DNA of 64,000 bases, taken from the NCBI GenBank assembly GCA_023440965.1, contig JAEZRC010000008.1, forward strand, positions 26,428 to 90,427, given 5' to 3'. How positions within the stretch are numbered: the first letter of the stretch is position 1; every line of letters begins with the position of its first letter. This document shows, piece after piece, positions 44,727 to 53,712 of this stretch. A model generated the notes under the pieces. It saw only the letters and a list, made by a program, of their open reading frames with translations, was not told the DNA's origin and made no database searches. The position numbers and the translations under genes were made by a program. The stretch comes from Bacillota bacterium. Lineage in GTDB: Bacteria; Bacillota; Clostridia; Oscillospirales; Ruminococcaceae.

Positions 44727-46193
44727 ATGACCTTGATTTTCAGCGGAAACGATTATAAATATGAGCTTGAAAGCGTTGTAAAGCTTTTCTTCCCAGCACA
44801 GCTTTTCACTCTTTTGTATGACGAAAGAAACGCAGAGGGTGACCTTTGCGTTATGCGAAAGAAAACCAGAAAGACTAAGACATATCTATATGCTTATGTA
44901 AAAATTAATGATAAAACTGCAAAGCTTTCTTCAAGTGTCATGTACAACGAAGAAAACCTTGATAAAAAATGCGAACTTGAACTTGCAAGGCTTTTGTTTT
45001 TATGCCTTAAAAAGCTTACAGGAATTACTCCTGGCTGGGGTCTTATCACAGGTGTCCGCCCTGTTAAAAGAGTAAACCGAATGCTTGAAGAAGGCTACAC
45101 CAAAGAACAGATTATGCAAGAATTTGATACAAAATATCTTGTAAGCAAGGAAAAAATTAATCTTGCATTCCTTACAGCAAAAGCACAGAATGTTATTCTC
45201 AAAAACCTCAAAAATGATACCTTCAGCCTTTATGTTTCAATACCATTTTGCCCTTCAAGATGTTCGTATTGCTCGTTTGTTTCACAATCAATTGACAGAG
45301 TCAAAAAAATCATTCCTCAATACATTGACAATCTTTGTGAGGAAATTAAATACACAGCAAAAATATCAATCGAGCTGAATTTAAAGCTTGATACAGTATA
45401 TTTCGGCGGTGGAACTCCAACAGCTATTACAGCACAGCAACTTGAAGCACTTATGAAGGCGGTAAATTCTAGCTTTGACCTTTCACACTTGAGAGAATAT
45501 ACTGTTGAAGCTGGCAGAGCCGACACTATTACTCGTGAAAAGCTTGAAGTCATAAAGAACAATAAAGCCACAAGAATAAGCATTAATCCACAAACTCTAA
45601 ACGATGATGTTTTAAAAGCAATCGGCAGAAAGCACACAGCACAGCAGGTTATCGACAGCTTTAATTTAGCAAGAGAAATTGGTTTTGACAACATTAATAT
45701 GGATTTAATAGCAGGGTTGCCATCAGATACTGTTGAAAGCTTTAAGGCAACGATTGATAAGGTAATTGACTTAAACCCTGAGAATGTTACTGTGCATACT
45801 CTCTCTATAAAACGTGCGGCAGATTTAAACCATGGCGACAGGGAAGTATTGAACAATCCTGTTCCTGAAATGATTGAATACAGTTCAAAAAAGCTTATTG
45901 AAAACGGCTATAATCCGTATTATCTCTATCGCCAGAAGAACACACTTGGTAATCTTGAAAACACAGGCTATGCAAAAAAGAATAAGGAAAACCTTTATAA
46001 TATTTATATTATGGAGGAAATCCAGACAATTCTTGCAACAGGCGCAGGTGCATCAACAAAGCTTGTATCTGAAAGCGGAATAGAAAGAATATATAATTAT
46101 AAGCATCCACTTGAGTACAACAATCACTTTGAGTTGATGCTTGAAAAGAAAAGTGCAATCAAGCAAGCACTATTAAAAAATAAGACGAATTGA
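44727..46193 (+). CDS. hemZ: Coproporphyrinogen dehydrogenase HemZ (radical SAM)
   Basis: Oxygen-independent HemN-like enzyme, 488 residues. The cluster motif CxxxCxxC is C175-C179-C182 (C-P-S-R-C-S-Y-C-S-F), later than in HemN because of an N-terminal extension, as is usual for HemZ. F-G-G-G-T-P-T-A and D-L-I-A-G-L-P-S-D follow. The HemZ family is common in Clostridia, where its true substrate is debated. Ribosome site AAGGAC. Confidence 0.88.
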   Translation: MTLIFSGNDYKYELESVVKLFFPAQLFTLLYDERNAEGDLCVMRKKTRKTKTYLYAYVKINDKTAKLSSSVMYNEENLDKKCELELARLLFLCLKKLTGITPGWGLITGVRPVKRVNRMLEEGYTKEQIMQEFDTKYLVSKEKINLAFLTAKAQNVILKNLKNDTFSLYVSIPFCPSRCSYCSFVSQSIDRVKKIIPQYIDNLCEEIKYTAKISIELNLKLDTVYFGGGTPTAITAQQLEALMKAVNSSFDLSHLREYTVEAGRADTITREKLEVIKNNKATRISINPQTLNDDVLKAIGRKHTAQQVIDSFNLAREIGFDNINMDLIAGLPSDTVESFKATIDKVIDLNPENVTVHTLSIKRAADLNHGDREVLNNPVPEMIEYSSKKLIENGYNPYYLYRQKNTLGNLENTGYAKKNKENLYNIYIMEEIQTILATGAGASTKLVSESGIERIYNYKHPLEYNNHFELMLEKKSAIKQALLKNKTN

Positions 46194-46204
46194 GGTTTAA
46201 TGAA

Positions 46205-46930
46205 ATGGACAGAATTAGCAATTTATTTAATGATTTTTTGGCGTATTTAAAAACAACAAAAGTTGAATTGGCTGAGAAAAATATAAACATGGAATTGTTG
46301 ACATTATCTGATAGGTCGCTTAAAAGAAAAATTCCAATGTTAGCCGACAAATGGAATATAACAATGAAAGATGAGGAATTGGATGTTTTTAAATTATCGG
46401 GATTATCAAATTGCTGGGTATATACGAATGTAGAAAATCAGTTTATATATGGTGGTTATCTGCTCAATGGATTTACTGATGCTTTGATTTTTGATTCTGA
46501 TTTTTGGAAAATATATAATCCGATAGATGGTCAAAAGTTAGATGATAATGAGCTTGAATTTTTCAAAAAACTGAATTGGTTTGACAAGCAATCATGGGGT
46601 GATGACGGAAAGTATAGCTGCTTTTTGAGAGAGCCAGGAGAATTTCCACCTAAGTTATATTTTTACGATAGTGGAGCTTATTTCCCAATGACAATAACAT
46701 TTGATGAATATTTTGATGCAATGATTGAAAGCTGTGGTGTACGCGCATGGCAATATTTTTATATTAATATTCCGGATGATTTTCCTAATTTCAGAGAAGT
46801 AAACAAAAATGCTGTATTAAAAGATTTAGAATTCATATTGGAGATGCTGCCTAAGCTTTTCCCCGATAAGGACTTTTCTTACCATATTGGAAGAATGGAA
46901 TATATAAAAGAAAGATTGGAAAATAACTAG
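46205..46930 (+). CDS. Uncharacterised protein, possibly SUKH-like
   Basis: A 241-residue soluble, acidic protein, very AT-rich, with many aromatics. The middle (I-Y-G-G-Y-L-L-N-G-F-T and C-F-L-R-E-P-G-E-F-P) and C-terminal part (F-D-E-Y-F-D-A-M-I-E-S) recall SMI1/KNR4 (SUKH) proteins, many of which are toxin immunity proteins. The match is by eye only and weak. ATG 46205 is preferred over TTG 46190. Its start is 12 nt after the hemZ stop. No polymorphic toxin gene is near. Confidence 0.5.
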   Translation: MDRISNLFNDFLAYLKTTKVELAEKNINMELLTLSDRSLKRKIPMLADKWNITMKDEELDVFKLSGLSNCWVYTNVENQFIYGGYLLNGFTDALIFDSDFWKIYNPIDGQKLDDNELEFFKKLNWFDKQSWGDDGKYSCFLREPGEFPPKLYFYDSGAYFPMTITFDEYFDAMIESCGVRAWQYFYINIPDDFPNFREVNKNAVLKDLEFILEMLPKLFPDKDFSYHIGRMEYIKERLENN

Positions 46931-46992
46931 GGTATAATTAATTCATTGGATAAATAATAAATAAAAGAATTTTATCATTTGAAAGGCAGAAT

Positions 46993-48342
46993 ATGAAAAA
47001 GAATGATATTGTTGAAATAACCATAACAGGTATGACGACAGAAGGTAACGGAGTTGGCAAGTATAATGAATATGCATTATTTGTGCCGATGACAGCAATA
47101 GGCGATATAGTCAATGTAAAAATCACAAAGCTTCAGAAAACATACGGCTACGGCATTGTTGACAGCTTTATATCAGAGTCGACCTCTCGTCAGGATAATG
47201 ACTGCGAGGTTTTCCAAAAATGTGGTGGTTGTGCATTTCGTCACATATCCTATGAATCAGAGCTTGAAATCAAGAGTAATTTTGTCAAGGATTCTTTTAC
47301 TCGGATTGGAAAACTTGATGTAAACCCTGAAAAAATTCTCGGCTGTGAGAATTCTGATTTTTACAGAAATAAAGCTCAATACCCAGTGGCAGAAATTAAC
47401 GGAAAGGCAGTTTGTGGTTTTTATTCAAGACGCAGTCATAGAGTTGTGCCATTCACATCCTGTAAGCTTCAGCCTGAAATTTTTGATGCAATCGTCAGCT
47501 TTATTATCGGCAAGGTAAATGAGAAAAAAATAAAAGCTTATGATGAGGAAAGGCATAAAGGACTCCTCCGTCATATTTATATAAGACAGGCTTTCAATAC
47601 CAAAGAAACAATGGTTTGCTTTGTTGTAACAAAATGGTGCAATGACTTTGATGAAATTGCAAAAGAGCTTATGAGTAAATTTACAGAAATAAAAAGTGTT
47701 GTACTGAATAAGAATTCGCACAACACTAATATCATTATGGGGCATGAATGCAGAACAATCTGTGGAGCAGACACGATAACCGACATTATGTACAACAATA
47801 AGATTGAACTGTCGCCATTGTCTTTCTATCAGGTCAATACTCATCAGGCTGAAAGACTATATTATATTGCAAAAGAATATGCTGGGTTAAAAGGCGATGA
47901 AGAAATAATTGACCTTTATTGCGGCGCGGGGACAATCGGTCTTTCATTTTCGGATAAGGTAAAAAAGCTCATCGGAGTTGAAATAAACCCACAGGCAATA
48001 GAAAATGCAAAAAGAAATGCAAAACTTAATAATATCAGCAATGCTGAATTCTATTGCGGCGACGCTTCTGAAATCGCAACAAGGCTTGCGGATAATGAAA
48101 AACCTGATATTGTAATCATTGACCCTCCACGAAAGGGCTGTGATAACAAAACGCTTAAAGCAATAATTACAATGTCGCCTGAAAACGTAGTTATGATATC
48201 CTGTAATCCCGCAACAGCTGCGAGGGATTGCGCTTACTTGAATGAAAAAGGATACAGTATTAAAAAGCTCCGTGCAGTTGACCTATTCCCAAGAACAACT
48301 CATGTGGAGACAGTAGTAATGATGTCAAAGGTGGAAAAGTAA
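46993..48342 (+). CDS. rlmD: 23S rRNA (uracil-5-)-methyltransferase, RlmD/RumA family
   Basis: SAM-dependent methyltransferase forming m5U in 23S rRNA. The N-terminal TRAM domain (I-T-G-M-T-T-E-G-N-G-V-G-K) precedes an iron-sulfur cysteine cluster (C71, C77, C80 and one further Cys near 157). The MTase domain shows D-L-Y-C-G-A-G-T-I-G, D-P-P-R-K-G-C and the nucleophile in S-C-N-P-A-T. It ends H-V-E-T-V-V-M-M-S-K-V-E-K. The last 14 codons have two partial copies downstream at 61.0 and 62.6 kb, so its 3' end is an integration site; the gene itself is intact. Confidence 0.93.
   Translation: MKKNDIVEITITGMTTEGNGVGKYNEYALFVPMTAIGDIVNVKITKLQKTYGYGIVDSFISESTSRQDNDCEVFQKCGGCAFRHISYESELEIKSNFVKDSFTRIGKLDVNPEKILGCENSDFYRNKAQYPVAEINGKAVCGFYSRRSHRVVPFTSCKLQPEIFDAIVSFIIGKVNEKKIKAYDEERHKGLLRHIYIRQAFNTKETMVCFVVTKWCNDFDEIAKELMSKFTEIKSVVLNKNSHNTNIIMGHECRTICGADTITDIMYNNKIELSPLSFYQVNTHQAERLYYIAKEYAGLKGDEEIIDLYCGAGTIGLSFSDKVKKLIGVEINPQAIENAKRNAKLNNISNAEFYCGDASEIATRLADNEKPDIVIIDPPRKGCDNKTLKAIITMSPENVVMISCNPATAARDCAYLNEKGYSIKKLRAVDLFPRTTHVETVVMMSKVEK
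48301..48342 (+). repeat. rlmD 3'-end repeat, copy A (left attachment site)
   Basis: The last 13 codons and stop of rlmD. The core GAGACAGTAGTAATGATG reappears with few changes at 61.02 and 62.58 kb. This copy forms the left boundary of the island. Confidence 0.7.
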
Positions 48343-48648
48343 AAGGCTCGAAAGTGTAATAAATAAGGGGTTCTGCGTATTTTGCTGATTAGCAGAATGG
48401 CAGAACCCCTTGTAAAATCGGTACTTGACGGGAATATATCAACCGATAGAAATTCGCATAGTTTGGTAGACAAGTGTGCTTTTGGGTAGGTTGCGGAGAT
48501 AGAAATGTTGTAAACTATCGGCAAATAATTCACTTGTGACATATGGTGAAAAAAATGAATACTTCCGTTTTTTGGCATTGAAATTCTTTTTGTTTTGCTC
48601 ACAATTGGAGAAATCGGGGTATTCTGAGAAAATACAGATAAACACCTA
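48343..48648. other. Island left end, non-coding
   Basis: No supported gene lies in these 306 nt. There is a 12-bp inverted repeat AAGGGGTTCTGC / GCAGAACCCCTT (48365-48376 with 48400-48411) holding an inner TGCT/AGCA hairpin. It lacks a T-run, so it may mark an element end rather than a terminator. Possible eroded coding sequence in the rest is not recognisable. Confidence 0.5.
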
Positions 48649-49527
48649 TTATTCTGAGCTTTCAATATCTTTTAACGTTCTACCATCAGAAGTTTTCCAC
48701 ATAATATTTCCGTTTGCACTTGCATATGTAACAAAAGCTGCGGCAGATGAGGGACTACTTAATAGTAAGTTCTCTTTTACTGCTCCGCTAACATCAATTT
48801 TATCTGCTAATTTTTCTCTAAATTTCAGAATTGTATCTGGGCAACTTTTTGTTGGTGAAAGAGACACCATACTCCCAGCATAAATTACAAAGCCGTCACT
48901 AGTTCTCTTTCCTGTGGCATTTGCTTTTCCTGTGTGTAGATATAAAGCTGGTTCTTCCCCTTTTGAAACAAGATGTGGTGTTTGAGATAGTGTTGCGTCT
49001 ATAGCTTCAAATATCTTATGACCCAATGTACCCATAACGATTTTAGCATAGTCGATAAACTCTTCGAGTTCACTTTCTTTTTCCTCTGTTATATTTCCAG
49101 GGGTAGGGTCGTTTCCATTTTTAATATCATAACGATTAGCTTCTAATGCCATTTTACAAAAACGATTTTCTAGATAGCTTATCTCTGTTGGACCAAAAGA
49201 ATTATTGGAGGTTGTGAACACGACAGCCTCTGTCCAATAATCCTTATCTGGGTTACGCTTGTTTTCTTGTAAGCGATATAATATACCTTCACCATTTTTT
49301 CGTGCTCCTGCTTGACCGATATAAGCGATATTATCTCCAGTTTGATCAGAAACCCCAAACAAGAAATAAAACCCACTTTGTTTTAAATCATCACGTTCTC
49401 TACATTTTTCAAGTTCTGTACGTGGTATTTTATATGCAACGCCTGTCCAGTTAGCAAGTGTACATTTCATTCTACCAGTTGCTGTTCCATCCATTAGAAA
49501 GAGATTTATACTTTTCCCTCTTGCCAT
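48649..49527 (-). CDS. GIY-YIG nuclease-domain protein with C-terminal DUF4357
   Basis: A 292-residue protein. An N-terminal GIY-YIG-like domain has the split motif G-F-Y (52-54) and Y-I-G (69-71), with Glu of the P-T-E-I-S-Y-L-E-N-R helix. Residues about 205-285 (K-R-T-S-D-G-F-V-I-Y-A-G-S through W-K-T-S-D-G-R-T-L-K) match DUF4357, often found in restriction-system neighbourhoods. It begins 18 nt behind hsdR in the same operon, so it is probably part of this restriction locus. Ribosome site GAGGAGG. Confidence 0.85.
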   Translation of the reverse strand: MARGKSINLFLMDGTATGRMKCTLANWTGVAYKIPRTELEKCRERDDLKQSGFYFLFGVSDQTGDNIAYIGQAGARKNGEGILYRLQENKRNPDKDYWTEAVVFTTSNNSFGPTEISYLENRFCKMALEANRYDIKNGNDPTPGNITEEKESELEEFIDYAKIVMGTLGHKIFEAIDATLSQTPHLVSKGEEPALYLHTGKANATGKRTSDGFVIYAGSMVSLSPTKSCPDTILKFREKLADKIDVSGAVKENLLLSSPSSAAAFVTYASANGNIMWKTSDGRTLKDIESSE

Positions 49528-49545
49528 TTACTATTTCCTCCTCAC

Positions 49546-52542
49546 TTAAACTCTAGTGTCTGTTGATTGCGAATTTCCTCCCGGAGTATAAGTGGAGTTG
49601 AAAACATAATCAAGCAACCATCTTTTAAACGATTGATTGTTTTTGTTCCTAACATCATCTTGGAATGCAGTATAGAGTTCCATACCAGAAGTCATTGTTT
49701 TCAATATTGCTTCAAATGTAGCACGATCACTTTCGTCACGTGCATTTTGTGCGTCAGAATACTTCATAGCGTTCTGATATGCCTCATCATTCTTTACAAT
49801 GTCAGGAAGATCAGCAACCTGTCTGCGAACTTTGTCTTCATCACTCCATTCACAATTGCCCCACATATCATGAAATGTAGCTATTATATGTGAAAGCGTA
49901 TCGTAATCGGGAACAGGAATACCCACATCAGTTTTAACAGGGACTGGGGCGATTTCGGCGTTCTCATCTGCTAAAGACAGTGACATGGTCTGTTGTGCAA
50001 CTACTCGATAGCTTTCTAAATCTACCTTTTCAATAATTTTATCTGTATCATCATCAGACTCTGGCTTTGGCAATTTGCTAACCAGCAAATTAAGAAAAAT
50101 AGATAATTTTTCCCAATCTGATGATCCGTATGGTAAAATAGCAGACAAAAAATTATAGGTCCGCACAAAAGTCTTTGCACTGCTTTTAAACTCAATTTGA
50201 TCATCTAAATCAAGTTCTTTATAGTTCTCAACACATAAATCAATAATAGGGTCAAGTTTTTCTCTTTCAGCATTATTTAGATATAAGCTTACAAATTCAT
50301 CAATTTGGTCTTGAGTATATACTTGCATAGGTTCCATTGTGTCAATAAGATCATTTAGCTTATTTGCATCGGTTTCTCCAGAAAGTATAGTGGTTTTGTA
50401 ATAATGTTCAAACGCCTTTTTAATATCTTCCGGATCGTTAACAAAGTCAAGAACAAAAGTATCACTTTTGCCCGAACAGCAACGATTTAGTCTTGACAAC
50501 GTTTGTACCGCCTTAATATCGGATAGACCTTTGTCAACGTACATGGTATGTAATAAAGGTTCATCATACCCTGTTTGGAATTTGTCAGCAACAATTAAAA
50601 TTCTATAAGGGTCGTACTTGAATTTCTTTTCGATCTGACCGCTTGGGAATCCATTAAGCTTAGCCTCATTATATGTTTCTCCGTTGTAAACTGAATCTCC
50701 AGAAAAAGCAACGATAGCCTTGTATTGACTTTTTCTTTCGTTTAATGCGTTGGTTATCGCAAAATAGTATTCTATTGCTCTATTAATTCCGTTGGTAATT
50801 ATCATAGCACGGCCTTGTCCATTAATTTTTTTCTGAACATCATTATGAAAATGTTCAACCATTATGCCTGCTTTTTCTTGGACAGCGTATTTTTGAGATT
50901 CAACATAGTATCTCAATAAACGCTGTGCTCTTTTAGTGTCAAATAGAGGGTCGTCTTCGACGGTTTTTATTATATGGTAATAGCTTTCATATGGTGTATA
51001 GTATTTTAATACATCAAGGATGAATCTCTCTTCAATAGCTTGTTTCATAGTATAAACATAATGTGGTTCGGATTTTTTTGTACCATCTTCATTTAAGATT
51101 GGATTGCCGTTTTCATCTGAAATAGGCTTCCCAAACATTTCCAAAGTCTTATTCTTTGGCGTAGCAGTAAAAGCGAAGTAGCTGGCATTGCTAGCCATTT
51201 TTTTTCCTTCGATAAGACTATTAATTTTGTCCTCAAGTTCGTCATCGTCGTTATAAACATTGCCTGAAAGAACAATGTTCATTTGTGCTGAGAGACTACC
51301 ATTTTGGCTTGAGTGTGCCTCATCAATAATAATTGCAAAGTTCTTATTTTTATGGATGTCCGTGATATCTTTTAGGATGAACTTGAATTTATGAACAATG
51401 GTAATAATAATACTTTTTCCTTCATCCAATAGATTCTTTAGTTCGGTAGAATCCTTAGCCCATCCAACGGTAGATGAAACTTGCATGAATTGACGAATTG
51501 TGTTTTTAATTTGTTTATCAAGATTAATACGGTCTGTAACAACAATAACAGTATCAAATACCTTTCCGTCAGATCCTTTCAATGTTACAAGCTGATGTGC
51601 CAACCAAGCTATAGAATTAGATTTTCCGCTACCGGCACTATGTTGAATTAAATATCTGTGTCCAGCTCCATCATTAAGAGCATCTCCAAGTAAGGATTTA
51701 ACAACTTGCAATTGATGATAGCGAGGGAATATTTGTTTATAATGCTTTTTACCAGTATCCTCATCTTTTTCTTCTACAATCTGAGCATAGTTTTCTAAAA
51801 TATTTGAGATTTCTGCTTTCGTTAATATATCTTTCCACAGATAATCGGTTTTTAAGCCATCCGGGTTTGGGGGATTACCAGCACCATCGTTATATCCTTT
51901 ATTAAAAGGCAAGAAAAATGACTTTTCTTTTCTTAATTCAGTACACATATGCACTTCATTGTCATCAACAGCAAAGTGAACAAGGCAACGCTTAAAATGA
52001 AAAATAAGTTCTGTTGGTTCACGATCTTTTTTGTACTGGAAGATAGCGTCTTGTACATTTTGCTTTGTAAATTGATTTTTTAATTCAAAGGTCATAATAG
52101 GAAGACCATTTAAAAATATAGCCATATCTAAAGCAAGTTTTCCATTATCTTTTGAATATTGAAGCTGTCTTGTTACACTAAAAATGTTCTTTTCGTATAG
52201 TGCAGCAGCACTGGTATTGCCTTCACTTGGCAATACCATATACAAATCAAGGGTTTTATGCTTATATTTAAAGCCTTTACGGAGCACCTCAATAACACCA
52301 CTGTCAGATAGTTTTTTATTCAAGCGGCCAAGAAATTTTGTTCGTTCTGCACTTGAGTCAAGAATTCGCAATTCTTTCATTGCCAAAGGTTGGGTTTCAG
52401 ATAAAAAGCGGAAAAGACGTCCTTCGTCAAGAGCATAATCACGATTAAACTCAGCATTTGTACCTTGTTCAAATCTGTTTTCGTTTATTAGCCAGTTTTC
52501 AATAATATTTTCTAAACCTTTTTCAGAAACATCAGTATGCAT
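49546..52542 (-). CDS. hsdR: Type I restriction enzyme, R subunit
   Basis: The 998-residue motor and nuclease subunit of a type I restriction system. The PD-(D/E)xK-like nuclease has D139 and E-L-K (153-155). The SF2 helicase motor has Walker A S-A-G-S-G-K-S (302-308) and D-E-A-H (407-410). A helical C-terminal domain follows. Full length and uninterrupted. Its ATG overlaps the hsdS stop (TAATG). The system needs HsdM, which is not present here, so HsdR is likely inactive alone unless M and S act in trans. Confidence 0.93.
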   Translation of the reverse strand: MHTDVSEKGLENIIENWLINENRFEQGTNAEFNRDYALDEGRLFRFLSETQPLAMKELRILDSSAERTKFLGRLNKKLSDSGVIEVLRKGFKYKHKTLDLYMVLPSEGNTSAAALYEKNIFSVTRQLQYSKDNGKLALDMAIFLNGLPIMTFELKNQFTKQNVQDAIFQYKKDREPTELIFHFKRCLVHFAVDDNEVHMCTELRKEKSFFLPFNKGYNDGAGNPPNPDGLKTDYLWKDILTKAEISNILENYAQIVEEKDEDTGKKHYKQIFPRYHQLQVVKSLLGDALNDGAGHRYLIQHSAGSGKSNSIAWLAHQLVTLKGSDGKVFDTVIVVTDRINLDKQIKNTIRQFMQVSSTVGWAKDSTELKNLLDEGKSIIITIVHKFKFILKDITDIHKNKNFAIIIDEAHSSQNGSLSAQMNIVLSGNVYNDDDELEDKINSLIEGKKMASNASYFAFTATPKNKTLEMFGKPISDENGNPILNEDGTKKSEPHYVYTMKQAIEERFILDVLKYYTPYESYYHIIKTVEDDPLFDTKRAQRLLRYYVESQKYAVQEKAGIMVEHFHNDVQKKINGQGRAMIITNGINRAIEYYFAITNALNERKSQYKAIVAFSGDSVYNGETYNEAKLNGFPSGQIEKKFKYDPYRILIVADKFQTGYDEPLLHTMYVDKGLSDIKAVQTLSRLNRCCSGKSDTFVLDFVNDPEDIKKAFEHYYKTTILSGETDANKLNDLIDTMEPMQVYTQDQIDEFVSLYLNNAEREKLDPIIDLCVENYKELDLDDQIEFKSSAKTFVRTYNFLSAILPYGSSDWEKLSIFLNLLVSKLPKPESDDDTDKIIEKVDLESYRVVAQQTMSLSLADENAEIAPVPVKTDVGIPVPDYDTLSHIIATFHDMWGNCEWSDEDKVRRQVADLPDIVKNDEAYQNAMKYSDAQNARDESDRATFEAILKTMTSGMELYTAFQDDVRNKNNQSFKRWLLDYVFNSTYTPGGNSQSTDTRV

Positions 52543-52965
52543 TAATCATCAGCCTCCTCTTCAATATCATCTTCAGATTCATCTATCTCTTCATCTAAAT
52601 CTAATTCATCCTCTTCAGGTGCATAATCAGGTACAACTACACCACGTACATCAACCTTACCAGTTACAACATCAGCTATTGTTTTAGTTCGAAGTTCTTG
52701 TACAAGAGCGATTTCCTTGCTAATTGTTGAAATGATTTCATCAATTTCTAAGCATTTTTGATTTAAAAAATCAACTATTTCATCTTGTTCTTTTCTTGGA
52801 GGTACTAACACATTAATATCACCAGCTTTGCTCCAACTTCTGAAATCACTTGTATTTTCACGAACACCATTTGTGATTTTTTTGTACACCTGTAAGAAAG
52901 CTAAGGCACGTAGATAATATGTTACATATGCGGTATGTTGTGCTTTGTATTTTTTCGTGAACAGG
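52542..52965 (-). pseudogene. hsdS: Type I restriction S subunit, 3' fragment only
   Basis: Only about 140 C-terminal codons remain. They hold part of one target-recognition domain (Y-L-R-A-L-A-F-L-Q-V-Y-K-K-I, then N-G-V-R-E-N-T-S-D-F-R-S) and the conserved helix P-P-R-K-E-Q-D-E-I-V-D-F-L-N-Q-K. A very acidic tail of Asp/Glu follows. The 5' part and all of hsdM are missing: coding sequence gives way near 52.97 kb to phage tail DNA read on the other strand. The break is therefore the joint with the phage remnant. The exact end is estimated. Confidence 0.82.
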
Positions 52966-52993
52966 TAAAAATGCAAGGTCAGGAGGGATAGCA

Positions 52994-53377
52994 ATGGATA
53001 ATGAAAGAAACTCAGTTATTACAATTGGTACCAAAGAGCATGAACTGATACTCACTACACGTGCTACAAAAGCCATTGCAAACCGTTATGGCGGTCTTGA
53101 AAACCTGGGTGAAAAGCTGATGAAATCCGAGAACTTCGAGATGGCACTTGATGAGATAGTGTGGCTTTTGACCCTCCTCGCCAACCAATCCATTCTGATT
53201 CGCAACCTCAAAAATAAAGGAAAAGCTGAGGATTTACTGACCGAGGATGAAGTAGAACTCCTTACCTCACCGCTTGATTTGGCAGCATATAAGAATGCTA
53301 TCACAGAAGCAATGTTCAAAGGTACAAAGCGCAATGTGGAAAGTGAGGACGAAGGCATAGCACCAAAAAACACATAA
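52994..53377 (+). CDS. Phage tail assembly chaperone (gpG-like), shorter product
   Basis: A 127-residue protein, R-N-S-V-I-T-I-G-T-K-E-H-E-L-I-L-T-T-R at the start, then N-R-Y-G-G-L-E-N-L-G-E-K-L. It resembles the tail-assembly chaperones that siphophage prophages of Clostridia encode just before the tape measure. The last codons before the stop are CCA AAA AAC ACA TAA and contain the slippery heptamer A AAA AAC (53365-53371) in the correct phase. A -1 shift there continues into the next reading frame. Ribosome site GGAGGG. Confidence 0.75.
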   Translation: MDNERNSVITIGTKEHELILTTRATKAIANRYGGLENLGEKLMKSENFEMALDEIVWLLTLLANQSILIRNLKNKGKAEDLLTEDEVELLTSPLDLAAYKNAITEAMFKGTKRNVESEDEGIAPKNT

Positions 53378-53592
53378 GTCGAGTAGATGGACAGCATCAG
53401 CAAACAGATGCAGAAACCTTTACTCGACTTCTTTATTATGGAACGGTTCAGATGGGTATGAGTACAGAGGAATTCTGGCTTATGCCCATCGGTTTATTTT
53501 TAGATTTGTGGGCCTGCCATAAGCAGTGGCACGGTATTGAAAAGCCGAAGAAAACTCGGACTATTGATGATATTATCCCGTTAGGTATTTAA
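53365..53592 (+). CDS. -1 frameshift extension of the tail chaperone (gpGT-like T domain)
   Basis: This is read after slipping back one base at A AAA AAC (53365-53371). It then runs in one frame as H-I-S-R-V-D-G-Q-H-Q-Q-T-D-A-E-T-F to D-D-I-I-P-L-G-I and a stop at 53590-53592. The middle has T-E-E-F-W-L-M-P-I-G-L-F-L-D-L-W, as in second-frame T domains of Firmicute phages. It has no ribosome site of its own. In phage lambda a similar slip makes gpGT, which recruits the tape measure. The extension adds about 73 residues. Confidence 0.75.
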   Translation, partial: KKHISRVDGQHQQTDAETFTRLLYYGTVQMGMSTEEFWLMPIGLFLDLWACHKQWHGIEKPKKTRTIDDIIPLGI

Positions 53593-53631
53593 AAATTTTA
53601 CAAATTGTGATATACTAATTTTTTAGGAGAT

Positions 53632-53696
53632 AGGATTAAAAATCGAAATTTATTAAGCAGTTTGAACTGCAGAGTATGAATTAATCCTAATTTTTA
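53632..53696 (+). promoter_or_regulatory. Leader hairpin with T-run before the cyclase-like gene
   Basis: AGGATTAA (53632-53639) pairs with TTAATCCT (53681-53688), enclosing a GCAGTT/AACTGC hairpin (53657-53670). ATTTTT follows. It looks like an intrinsic terminator or attenuator, and lies 17-20 nt before the gene's ATG. Confidence 0.5.
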
Positions 53697-53712
53697 TAAC
53701 AGGGAGAATTGT

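Noticed and set aside
48365..48411. Terminator of rlmD
   Set aside because: The 12-bp arms are perfect, but the loop is 23 nt and no T-run follows. The likely original terminator is behind copy C at 62645-62681.
48300..48665. Minus-strand ORF of 121 codons behind rlmD
   Set aside because: It overlaps the rlmD 3' end in antisense, has no ribosome site and no recognisable family; the region is better seen as a non-coding element end.
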